Source: a virus
Reading direction: 5' to 3' (one strand)
Virus record (IMG/VR): IMGVR_UViG_3300025128_000469
Span: 1-20,006 of that record
DNA: 20,006 nucleotides
In this document: one piece after another, positions 12,964-18,617 of the stretch
Layout: each line of letters opens with the position of its first letter
How positions within the stretch are numbered: the first letter of the stretch is position 1
Program-made: the position numbers and the translations under genes
Notes under the pieces: model-generated
What the model was told of the DNA's origin: nothing
What the model saw: the letters and a program-made list of their open reading frames with translations, nothing else
Databases searched by the model: none

Positions 12964-15929
12964 GCTGGTAATCCGTATAAACTAAAAGTGCCACCATTTA
13001 TTTGACTACCAAAATCATGCTCATAAAGACGAATAAAGTTGACGGCTGTTGCGCTTTTATAGACGCCGCCTCCTACTCTTACTGTTTGATAATAGTCTTG
13101 CCCATCATCTGTGCCGCCACTGCGATCTTGAACAATGTGTGTCATGGATTCTATTTGAAATGTTTTGTGAAAAGCAGTTGAACGTAGGTTAGAAAAACGA
13201 ATTACAACGTTGAATTGTGCAGTAGAAGAAGGGCTTGTTTCGTATGTGCCGTCTCCGGTTAGCTGCCATTGTGCGCCATTACTTGTGTTTATAAACCTAG
13301 AAGGAGTATCTGTAGAGGTAGCTGTGTGATCTAAAGCACGACCCTCCGTCACTACACGACTTACATAAATAGTGCTTGTGTCTTGAGCGTTGCTTGTGCC
13401 TAATCGCATCCTCAGTCTAGTCAATGCCGAAACTGTTGCTCCTGATATGACTAACAGATAATCGTTGTAAGTATCAGTAATCAGGCTCGACCCAAAATCA
13501 ACGCTGGACACTCCACTGCTGACCGTCGTCGTGTTCAGAAGAACTGCGTTGCCGTTGGTCAGGGCTGCTGTGCCTGTCGCGTCAGGCAGAGTGATGGTGC
13601 GATTTTCTGCTGGAGTGGAGGGTGTAATGGTCACATGATAATCTGTGCCACCCCACGATCTAAACTGAATTGTACTATCGTCTTGAAGAAAATATAAACT
13701 TTTATTAGCGGCAGCAAATGCGTTTGTTAGGGTGCCGTTGACCATATTGCCAAGATAAAGCCAACCATCTTCTGTGCCGTCAGTTACATCTGCTGTAACA
13801 CTGGTTATTTGATTATAGACTACTTGCTCATCAGCATCATTGTCTGCATAAAATCTTATTTTACCTTCTGTGGCAAAATCGGAGGCATCGCTATGGTCGT
13901 CTGATTTTAAATCAAGAGTAGGGCCATTGTCTGCCGTTGACGTAATTGTAACAACATCGCCGGAAACACTCATGCCATCGGCTGTCGTCTCCAGCTTCTT
14001 GACGTTGTCGTGATAAAGTTCGACTGCGCCACCCTCAAAAGCGTGGAGTAGTTTTTCTGAGTTTCCTCCATTGTTGACCTTGAGGGTATTTGTCCTCATT
14101 AAAACCACGCCCGTACCAGCGTCGTGTATTATGCTGTTAGAGCCGTTGTGGTAAATTTGTAGGTCATTTCCAGCACCGAATACTGCCTTCGCATTGTCAG
14201 CGAACTCTAGTGCGTCGTCGGATTTGTCCCAGACAACATTGTAGTTATCGCCTGTGAAGGTAACGTCGCCATCGTGTGTCGCACCGTCATCTGTAACTGT
14301 ACCAGTTACATCAATGCCACCGCTGGTTGTTTCCAGTTTCTTGGCGTTGTCGTGATAAATCTGAACAGCGCCGTTCTCTGTGGCGTCTAAGAATGTTTCT
14401 GTATCACCAGCGTTTCTCAGCTTAATGACACTACCAGTTAGACGAAGGCCACCAGTTCCCGCATCGCTAACGTAACTATGACTGCCGTCATGGTAAATCT
14501 GTAAGTCATCACCTGCACCGAATACTGCCTTCGCATTGTCAGCAAACTCTAGTGCGTCAGCCGACTTGTCCCAGACGACATTGTAGTTGTCACCCGTAAA
14601 GGTAACGTCACCAGTAAATGCGCCGCCAGCCAGTGGCATAGCTGCTATATCTGACAAAACCTCAGAGGCAGAACGGCCTTCAATATCAGTGCCGTTTACT
14701 CGTAAAAAGTCATCGTCTGCAACGCCGGACGTAAATTTAGGAACATTGGTGTTTGATATACCTGTGTCCAACACCGCCGCAGTACCAAGCCCCAGACTTG
14801 TTCTGGCAGTAGCACCGGACTCTGCAACAAAGTTGCTGCCATCACCCACAATAAAGTTGCCGTCTGTTACAGCGAGGCCAGCTACATCTTGAAGTTGCGC
14901 GTCCAGTCTGGCGTTGGCGACTGTGCCAGATAATTGGGAAGCATTTATCGTTTTGTTTGTAAGCGTATCAGTGGAGCTAGCTGTAATGGCCCCTATGTCC
15001 GAAAGAACCTCAGATGTTGCTCTGCTCTCTAGGCCGTTTGCAGTGAACCTCGCATATTCATCGTCAGCAACAGATGCGCTGTCAATCTTTACAGCATTGG
15101 TGTTTGAGATGCCAAACGTCAGTGATGCCTGTGCGCCTATGTCAGACAACACCTCGCTGGTTGACCGACTCTCCAGACCGTTTGCTGTAAATCGTGCGTA
15201 CTCGTCATCTGCGACATCACCGCTGTCAATTTTTACGGCATTGGTATTGGATATGCCAAATGTCAGACTAGCCTGACCACCAATGTCAGACAGGACTTCA
15301 GAAGCAGAACGTCCTTCGATGGCTGTGCCATCTATTCTGAGGAAATCGTTGTCTACAGCACCGCTGGTAAAAGTAGCTACGTTACCACTTGAAATACCAG
15401 CAGAGGGAATGTCAGATGTTAGTGCGACTGTACCTGCGCTTGACGGCAGGGTAACAGTCACGTCTGCCGTAGATGCTGGACCTATCAATGTAACTGCATT
15501 GGTGCCGTTGTCTGTATCTTCCTTAAAAAGTATAGAGCCAGCAGCCGAAGAAGAACCAGACAGTATAGGAGCAGATAGCTGGGGTGTACCATCATTTGTC
15601 GTTACGATGTTACCGTTTGCATCAGTAAAGACAGCCTTCTCTGCGGGCTGAGTAACAAATATTTCTCGTGTACCTGCTGCCCAGTTTACGGCTGTATCGG
15701 AATTACTCGACTGAAGTATAGTTGTGCGGGCTAGGGTTGTACCGCTGGCTGTGTAGGTACCGATACCTATTTCGAAATTAGTACCATCTGTACAACAGTA
15801 ATATGTTGTGTTCCCGTTGCCGATAACAGAAAATGACTCAAACCCGGTAGCTGCACCTAAGAGCGTATAGGTACCAGTTCCCTGAGTGTTAGTCGTTTCT
15901 TTTACACGATCAGCTACCTTGAGGGCCAT
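12960..15929 (-). CDS. Tail fibre protein, 989 residues, repeat-built
   Basis: The N-terminal anchor (MALKVADRVKETTNTQGTGT to about residue 100, with NGNTTYYCCTDGTNFEIGIG and REIFVTQPAEKAVFTD) is one I recognise from many marine and enteric phage fibres. The shaft is modular. A unit of about 48 residues containing GISNTNAVKIDS and ARFTANGLESR-T-SEVLSDIG occurs four times (178-224, 225-272, 273-316, 390-430). A 104-residue unit with DNYNVVWDKS and AGDDLQIYHDGS occurs twice (440-543, 554-657). A module shared with the other fibre spans 668-747. Residues about 798-989 are non-repetitive and probably form the receptor-binding tip. The start ATG at 15929 has GGA upstream. The chaperone gene follows immediately. 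Fibre length and receptor range could vary through repeat recombination, but that is inference. Confidence 0.92.
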   Translation of the reverse strand: MALKVADRVKETTNTQGTGTYTLLGAATGFESFSVIGNGNTTYYCCTDGTNFEIGIGTYTASGTTLARTTILQSSNSDTAVNWAAGTREIFVTQPAEKAVFTDANGNIVTTNDGTPQLSAPILSGSSSAAGSILFKEDTDNGTNAVTLIGPASTADVTVTLPSSAGTVALTSDIPSAGISSGNVATFTSGAVDNDFLRIDGTAIEGRSASEVLSDIGGQASLTFGISNTNAVKIDSGDVADDEYARFTANGLESRSTSEVLSDIGAQASLTFGISNTNAVKIDSASVADDEYARFTANGLESRATSEVLSDIGAITASSTDTLTNKTINASQLSGTVANARLDAQLQDVAGLAVTDGNFIVGDGSNFVAESGATARTSLGLGTAAVLDTGISNTNVPKFTSGVADDDFLRVNGTDIEGRSASEVLSDIAAMPLAGGAFTGDVTFTGDNYNVVWDKSADALEFADNAKAVFGAGDDLQIYHDGSHSYVSDAGTGGLRLTGSVIKLRNAGDTETFLDATENGAVQIYHDNAKKLETTSGGIDVTGTVTDDGATHDGDVTFTGDNYNVVWDKSDDALEFADNAKAVFGAGNDLQIYHNGSNSIIHDAGTGVVLMRTNTLKVNNGGNSEKLLHAFEGGAVELYHDNVKKLETTADGMSVSGDVVTITSTADNGPTLDLKSDDHSDASDFATEGKIRFYADNDADEQVVYNQITSVTADVTDGTEDGWLYLGNMVNGTLTNAFAAANKSLYFLQDDSTIQFRSWGGTDYHVTITPSTPAENRTITLPDATGTAALTNGNAVLLNTTTVSSGVSSVDFGSSLITDTYNDYLLVISGATVSALTRLRMRLGTSNAQDTSTIYVSRVVTEGRALDHTATSTDTPSRFINTSNGAQWQLTGDGTYETSPSSTAQFNVVIRFSNLRSTAFHKTFQIESMTHIVQDRSGGTDDGQDYYQTVRVGGGVYKSATAVNFIRLYEHDFGSQINGGTFSLYGLPA
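13689..13928 (-). repeat. Fibre module copy 3 (first fibre, residues 668-747)
   Basis: This is related to the modules at 8133-8366 and 7203-7439 in the other fibre gene. Key residues are GPTLDLKSDDHSDASDF, then GKIRFYADNDADEQVVYNQI and VTDGTEDGWLYLG. It is more diverged than the two copies within the second fibre, mainly in the first 20 residues. Confidence 0.7.
13959..14270 (-). repeat. Fibre shaft repeat B, copy 2 (residues 554-657)
   Basis: Second copy of a 104-residue unit with a 342-bp period. It contains GDVTFTGDNYNVVWDKSDDA, GNDLQIYHNGSNS and AVELYHDNVKKLETT. The middle (residues about 604-632) differs from copy 1, while both ends are nearly identical even at DNA level. Confidence 0.88.
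14301..14612 (-). repeat. Fibre shaft repeat B, copy 1 (residues 440-543)
   Basis: First copy of the 104-residue unit, containing GDVTFTGDNYNVVWDKSADA, GDDLQIYHDGSHS and AVQIYHDNAKKLETT. The 'DLQIYHDGS' strand-turn motif is widespread in phage fibre shafts. Confidence 0.88.
14640..15398 (-). repeat. Fibre shaft repeat A, four copies of a ~144-bp coding unit
   Basis: Copies lie at about 15258-15398, 15114-15257, 14982-15113 and 14640-14762. Core residues are GISNTNAVKIDS, VADDEYARFTANGLESR and TSEVLSDIG. Copies 2 and 3 are nearly identical. Copies 1 and 4 resemble each other more (DFLR-x-x-GT-x-IEGRSASEVLSDI) and flank the pair. The third and fourth copies are separated by about 73 non-repeat residues. 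Confidence 0.9.
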
Positions 15930-15945
15930 AGATTATTCCGTAGTT

Positions 15946-16287
15946 CTAGAATACATTTGGATCGTAGGTTTCATGCACAGATATAGTTACCAGTAGAGTA
16001 TTTCCGGTGGTAGCTGTGGCGTACACAATGTCTCCTGCGTCTAGGTACAGGGGAGAATTAAAGTTGCTCAGAGCCTCAGAAGAATTAGAGGCTATAGCAC
16101 GAGCCTCAAATATGTTGTACGTCGAGGAGCCATCGTTTCTCTGAATAAGAACATTCCTAGCAGAAGAATCTGTGTTAGATATAATAATGGCCTGAACCAC
16201 AGAAGAGTGATTAGCAGGCACAGTGTATATCGTAGTCTGGGCGGTATTCGTCAGGTCAACCGACTTAGTGAGGGATTTGTTCGCCAT
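15946..16287 (-). CDS. Hypothetical 113-residue beta-rich protein upstream of the tail fibre
   Basis: The ATG at 16287 shares its A with the upstream TGA (TGATG); a TTG one codon earlier is possible but unnecessary. The protein is beta-rich, with alternating strands (TTIYTVPANHSSVVQAIIIS, ARNVLIQRNDG, LYLDAGDIVYATATTGNTLL) and an acidic/aromatic end HETYDPNVF. It has no membrane segment. Composition and the 'T-x-Y-T-V-P-A-x-x-x-S-x-V-x-x-I' pattern are like small phage virion beta-sandwich or decoration proteins found beside tail fibre genes. A structural role is likely from context; the exact role is unknown. Confidence 0.8.
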   Translation of the reverse strand: MANKSLTKSVDLTNTAQTTIYTVPANHSSVVQAIIISNTDSSARNVLIQRNDGSSTYNIFEARAIASNSSEALSNFNSPLYLDAGDIVYATATTGNTLLVTISVHETYDPNVF

Positions 16288-16517
16288 CAATCTTCAGTTT
16301 CATTATCCGTCTCTGCCACGATAGAATTCAGGGCATTCATTTTGTCGTTTGCGTTAACCCACTTCTCCAACGCGCTATCCATCTCTTCCAGCAGACCCGG
16401 ATGTTCACCCACGCCAACAGGATGTTTAGAGTAAAGAGAGAATACAAATTTTGCATCTGCCATCTCCGCAGTGTATTTATGTTTTAAAGCATCTATTGCC
16501 AACTGATATACCTTCAT
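16287..16517 (-). CDS. Hypothetical 76-residue helical protein, first gene after the internal promoter
   Basis: ATG at 16517 is preceded by a strong Shine-Dalgarno (GGGGAGAG, 7 nt upstream) and by a clear promoter. The product MKVYQLAIDALKHKYTAEMA and onward is helical and charged, with a conserved-looking turn SKHPVGVGEHPGLLEEMDSA and an acidic C-terminus TDNETED. Similar small proteins (an 'x-VGIGEHP-x-x-LEEMD' motif) occur in marine phage genomes as far as I recall, without known function. It is the promoter-proximal gene of the fibre/tail operon and is coupled to the next gene. Confidence 0.8.
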   Translation of the reverse strand: MKVYQLAIDALKHKYTAEMADAKFVFSLYSKHPVGVGEHPGLLEEMDSALEKWVNANDKMNALNSIVAETDNETED

Positions 16518-16575
16518 TACTCAACTCTCCCCAACTTATATATTGTAGCACAAGTTTATAAATTTTGCAAGTAAA
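16518..16575 (-). other. Intergenic promoter region
   Basis: This 58-bp AT-rich gap is the only sizeable internal non-coding stretch in the window. It contains the promoter at 16542-16570 and the ribosome binding site of the next gene. I see no convincing terminator for the upstream gene here, so read-through from the lysis operon is probable. Confidence 0.75.
16542..16570 (-). promoter_or_regulatory. Sigma70-type promoter with extended -10
   Basis: On the minus strand, TTGCAA (16565-16570), a 17-bp spacer and TACAAT (16542-16547), preceded directly by TGC, give an extended -10. It is followed by an AT-rich start region and the GGGGAGAG ribosome binding site of the gene at 16517. It should drive the fibre, tail and ejection genes. 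The consensus match is direct; activity is inferred. Confidence 0.75.
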
Positions 16576-17007
16576 TTATAGTCTTCCCTGAAAGTGCAAA
16601 ACTAAAAGTACAGCGGAGGCTAAGATACAAGCAAACACAATCAAGAGGAACGTAATGATTGCTACTTCAAAGTGGTGTTTGCGCTTTCGTATACGTTCCT
16701 GCTCTGCTTCTCTTCGGGCGACTCGTGCCTTTGCCTGAAAGCGTTGCCAGTCATTCCACAATCCGGGACGACCCGCGTATATCATTATTTCTTTTAGCTG
16801 TTTTTCTTTTTCGCGTAGCTCCTCCAGAGCCATAAATTCTTCTAGGTCAGAGCTTCCGCCCTTTTTAGTGGCTCTTCTCTGTAATTCCTCCTTCGCACCT
16901 ACAAAGTTGGCGATTGCCTTGCCTGCACTGGCAATCTCCTTGCCGTTCTGAACAGCAGTCTTTATTACGGCAAAGGCAGCATTCGCTGCAGCAAGTTCGG
17001 CTAACAT
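16576..17007 (-). CDS. Hypothetical 143-residue protein with C-terminal membrane anchor
   Basis: ATG at 17007 shares its A with the upstream TGA (TGATG). Residues 1-40 form an Ala-rich helix (MLAELAAANAAFAVIKTAVQ). Residues 54-110 are strongly charged and probably coiled coil (DLEEFMALEELREKEKQLKE), with a central IMIYAGRPGLWNDWQRFQAK. Residues 114-138 are a single transmembrane helix (EVAIITFLLIVFACILASAV), leaving a tail of a few residues. This tail-anchored family is one I recall as widespread in marine phages (the 'YAGRPGLW-x-D' motif) and without known function. Position between lysis and fibre genes allows a membrane or lysis-related role, but nothing in the sequence proves it. Confidence 0.87.
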   Translation of the reverse strand: MLAELAAANAAFAVIKTAVQNGKEIASAGKAIANFVGAKEELQRRATKKGGSSDLEEFMALEELREKEKQLKEIMIYAGRPGLWNDWQRFQAKARVARREAEQERIRKRKHHFEVAIITFLLIVFACILASAVLLVLHFQGRL

Positions 17008-17195
17008 CAGTACACTCGCACACTTTCATCGACCAGTTTGGGTAGGCAGTATGCCGTTACCGTTTTTCCTTGTTTGTGTAATTTTTGTGCGTACCACACA
17101 CAATCGTTTAAATCGCGGAAGTACATATCGCCGCTGACTTGTCGCTTGTCCTCCCCAATCCCCAAGAAAACGAACAGGAGAAAGACGTGTTTCAA
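17007..17195 (-). CDS. Hypothetical 62-residue small exported-like protein, TTG start
   Basis: The frame opens at TTG 17195, directly after an in-frame TAA, and this codon overlaps the upstream gene's stop (TTGA). The next Met is codon 24, which would lose the hydrophobic start KHVFLLFVFLGIG. I recall this N-terminus plus DMYFRDLNDCVWYAQKL and TAYCLPKLVDESVRVY from small marine phage proteins, so the TTG start is preferred. The hydrophobic first 14 residues act as a signal or anchor. Cys32 and Cys50 could pair outside the cytoplasm. There is no clear Shine-Dalgarno, so expression probably depends on coupling. Function is unknown. Confidence 0.7.
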   Translation of the reverse strand: MKHVFLLFVFLGIGEDKRQVSGDMYFRDLNDCVWYAQKLHKQGKTVTAYCLPKLVDESVRVY

Positions 17196-17419
17196 TTACT
17201 TGGCTTGATAGGTTTGATATCACTTCCGGGTTTCATAGCTGCGTCTTTACGACGCTTTCTGTTTCGCCTTCTTTCTTCTAAAATCGAGGGCAGCATTACA
17301 GAAGAGGCTGCAGTAGCCAAACCTAGAGTCAGTCCTCCTGCAATTAAAGATGCCTTTTGATCTGTTGTTAAAGTTGTTTCTGCACTGTCCTGCGCTTTTC
17401 TTCCTCTAGCTCCGCTCAT
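17192..17419 (-). CDS. Hypothetical 75-residue single-TM protein with basic tail
   Basis: ATG at 17419 has a good Shine-Dalgarno (GGGAGAG, 5 nt upstream); a GTG at 17476 in the same frame would add 19 residues but lacks comparable signals. The product has a polar N-terminus (MSGARGRKAQDSAETTLTTD), one transmembrane helix at about residues 24-45 (SLIAGGLTLGLATAASSVML), then a very basic stretch (EERRRNRKRRKDAAMKPGSD) that should stay in the cytoplasm. It lies just downstream of the endolysin region and within a block of small membrane proteins. No family is recognised. Its upstream region is one copy of the 34-bp direct repeat. Confidence 0.7.
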   Translation of the reverse strand: MSGARGRKAQDSAETTLTTDQKASLIAGGLTLGLATAASSVMLPSILEERRRNRKRRKDAAMKPGSDIKPIKPSN

Positions 17420-17504
17420 CAGAACTCTCCCTTGACCATAGCGTCCGAAAATTAATGCCCCCAGATTTCTCAGCACTTTCGGCAGCTATGCGACCTTTAG
17501 CCAT
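17406..17504 (-). CDS. Possible 32-residue ORF overlapping both neighbours
   Basis: ATG at 17504 has GGAG 9 nt upstream and lies inside the last codons of the upstream gene (overlap 8 nt). The product, MAKGRIAAESAEKSGGINFR and on to ESSDERS, is small and polar. The ORF ends at 17406 inside the start of the next gene. It would fill the 77-bp space between its neighbours in the tightly packed style of this region. Part of it is the 34-bp repeat read in another frame, which weakens the case. Function is unknown. Confidence 0.3.
   Translation of the reverse strand: MAKGRIAAESAEKSGGINFRTLWSRESSDERS
17417..17450 (-). repeat. 34-bp direct repeat, copy 2 (start region of the gene at 17419)
   Basis: This copy matches 17743-17776 at 31 of 34 positions, with a 22-bp perfect core (17429-17450). 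It contains the ribosome binding site and start codon of the downstream gene. Read in the endolysin frame it would repeat the endolysin's final residues SDAMVKGEF. Confidence 0.9.
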
Positions 17505-17745
17505 GCGTTTTTTCTCCACTGCCGTGTGCCCTACGAGGCTGTGACTTAGAGTATATCTTACCACCCATAGCTTGTTTTCTACGCATACCTTCGAACATGC
17601 CCGCACCCTCAAACTGATGAAGAGAGTCAATCAATGTATCTCTATCCAAAAGTTTACCGTCGCTGTCTTTAGCTGAAAAACCTACGCTACGTGCGACAGC
17701 AAGTAATTCCTTCATGGTCATTTTTTCAAAAATTTCTAAAGACAT
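17497..17745 (-). CDS. Hypothetical 82-residue protein after the endolysin
   Basis: ATG at 17745 overlaps the endolysin stop (TAATG) and has GGGGGAG 5 nt upstream, so a longer reading to 17811 is rejected. The N-terminal half, IFEKMTMKELLAVARSVGFS then KLLDRDTLIDSL, looks like a helix-loop-helix of the SAP/HeH type (a small nucleic-acid or peptide-binding fold), a tentative resemblance. The C-terminus is basic and Gly-rich (GMRRKQAMGGKIYSKSQPRR). There is no signal or membrane segment. Translation is coupled to the endolysin. Function is unknown. Confidence 0.75.
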   Translation of the reverse strand: MSLEIFEKMTMKELLAVARSVGFSAKDSDGKLLDRDTLIDSLHQFEGAGMFEGMRRKQAMGGKIYSKSQPRRAHGSGEKTHG

Positions 17746-17776
17746 TAAAACTCCCCCTTGACCATAGCGTCCGAAA
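17743..17776 (-). repeat. 34-bp direct repeat, copy 1 (end of endolysin / start of the next gene)
   Basis: This copy encodes the endolysin C-terminus (SDAMVKGEF and stop) and supplies the GGGGGAG ribosome binding site and ATG of the gene at 17745. Its partner lies 326 bp downstream in transcription order. Confidence 0.9.
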
Positions 17777-18230
17777 GCTTCGTGGCCCGCGAACCGACTT
17801 GCTTCGCCCATCTGGAATCGAGCATCTCTAGTCCAGCGGAGTCAAACTTTCGTTCTTCTATCGCATTCCACATGCGCTTAAATTTACACAAGCGTGGTAC
17901 ACCCATATTGAAAGCCATATCCATCAGGATCAACTGACGCACCGAATCTAAGTCGTTAACGACAGGCTTTACCCGACACAACTCTTCTTCGACGATCTTG
18001 ATGTCATTCATGGCAAGATAACGTGCATCCGCTTCCGTAATACCGTGTTCATAAATCACGTCCATTGAAGGGATGTCCATGTGATCCAGTTCTTCTTTAC
18101 TGATGCCGCGATCCTTGAGATTGCGTCCGATACCTATTGTGTCGATACCCAACGTGTCTTGGTACACAGTAAGGACCAAACCCTCGTGTGCAATCAACTT
18201 GTCTAGAAAATGAGATGTGTTATACTTCAT
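17745..18230 (-). CDS. Endolysin, T4-type lysozyme (glycoside hydrolase family 24), 161 residues
   Basis: This muramidase cleaves the N-acetylmuramic acid to N-acetylglucosamine bond of peptidoglycan at the end of infection. The catalytic triad of T4 lysozyme (E11, D20, T26) is present with the same spacing: E16 in AHEGL, D25 in VYQDTLG and T31 in IDTIGIGRN. The length matches T4 lysozyme (164). The C-terminal lobe shows LILMDMAFNMGVPRLCKFKR and MLDSRWAKQVGSRATKLSDA, equivalent to the conserved 'N-x-G-x-x-x-x-x-F' and 'W-x-x-Q-x-x-x-R-A' blocks. There is no signal peptide or SAR helix, so release must depend on the holin encoded upstream. The start follows the preceding stop directly, and the end overlaps the next gene as TAATG. 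Confidence 0.95.
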   Translation of the reverse strand: MKYNTSHFLDKLIAHEGLVLTVYQDTLGIDTIGIGRNLKDRGISKEELDHMDIPSMDVIYEHGITEADARYLAMNDIKIVEEELCRVKPVVNDLDSVRQLILMDMAFNMGVPRLCKFKRMWNAIEERKFDSAGLEMLDSRWAKQVGSRATKLSDAMVKGEF

Positions 18231-18410
18231 CTAGTTGCCGACCTTCTTTTTGGCCCGTATGTGAGCTTGCGTAAATGACATTCCCGCCAACATATCTTTT
18301 TTCATAGCAGCCATATGCTTTTTGCTATGGTGCTTAGAATGTTTTTTCATAGTTTCTTTTTGACGTTTTGTCAGGTCTTTTTTCTTGGGTTTTTTAGGAA
18401 CGCGTTTCAT
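18231..18410 (-). CDS. Small His/Lys-rich protein, 59 residues
   Basis: ATG at 18410 is chosen over 18446 because GGGAGGAGAG lies just upstream, inside the preceding gene, giving a 17-nt overlap. The product MKRVPKKPKKKDLTKRQKET is very basic. It continues with MKKHSKHHSKKHMAAMKKDM and LAGMSFTQAHIRAKKKVGN. The 'L-T-K-R-Q-x-x-x-x-K-x-H-S-x-H-H-x-x-x-H-M' pattern is one I recall from many marine phage genomes near lysis or structural genes, with no known role. The His cluster (five His in residues 23-32) could bind metal. It may interact with nucleic acid; this is speculative. Confidence 0.82.
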   Translation of the reverse strand: MKRVPKKPKKKDLTKRQKETMKKHSKHHSKKHMAAMKKDMLAGMSFTQAHIRAKKKVGN

Positions 18411-18615
18411 TTCTGTTCTCTCCTCCCATCCAGATTCCAAATGCACCTGTCATGGCACCCATCACAACGCTTACAAATGCGGACTGTGCTGCTGTCGGGG
18501 CATCCAAGTTCATAAACCACTCTGCACAACGCCAACTCATCAGAGTCATTATGAGCATCATAAACCGGGGTAACAACTTCCACTTGGATATGCGTTCAAA
18601 TGTTACGTCAGCCAC
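18394..18615 (-). CDS. Two-TM holin-like small membrane protein, 73 residues
   Basis: The frame extends upstream to 18699, but GTG at 18615, two bases after the holin stop and with GGAAAG upstream, gives a protein beginning MADVTFERISKWKLLPRFMM. Transmembrane helices lie at about residues 16-36 (PRFMMLIMTLMSWRCAEWFM) and 43-63 (AQSAFVSVVMGAMTGAFGIW), with a short polar C-terminus GGENRNETRS. Size, topology and position directly after the holin suggest a class II holin, antiholin or holin partner. I recall similar two-TM proteins ('K-W-x-x-x-P-R' then 'A-A-Q-x-A-F-V-S') in marine phages. Role inferred from context. Confidence 0.8.
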   Translation of the reverse strand: MADVTFERISKWKLLPRFMMLIMTLMSWRCAEWFMNLDAPTAAQSAFVSVVMGAMTGAFGIWMGGENRNETRS

Positions 18616-18617
18616 GC

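Noticed and set aside
12272-15398. CRISPR-like or minisatellite repeats
   Set aside because: The 30-, 144- and 342-bp periodicities keep reading frame and diverge in a protein-constrained manner. There are no identical short repeats separated by unique spacers, and no cas genes.
14587-15651. Series of plus-strand ORFs opposite the fibre gene
   Set aside because: They mirror the internal repeats of the 989-residue fibre on the other strand, and their repeats are explained by the sense gene.
16518-16575. tRNA or small RNA in the internal gap
   Set aside because: The gap is only 58 bp, AT-rich, and fully explained by a promoter and ribosome binding site. No cloverleaf or strong hairpin is possible.
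17745-17811. 22-residue N-terminal extension of the 82-residue protein
   Set aside because: The extension lies inside the endolysin gene, and the ATG at 17745 has GGGGGAG at ideal distance with TAATG coupling.
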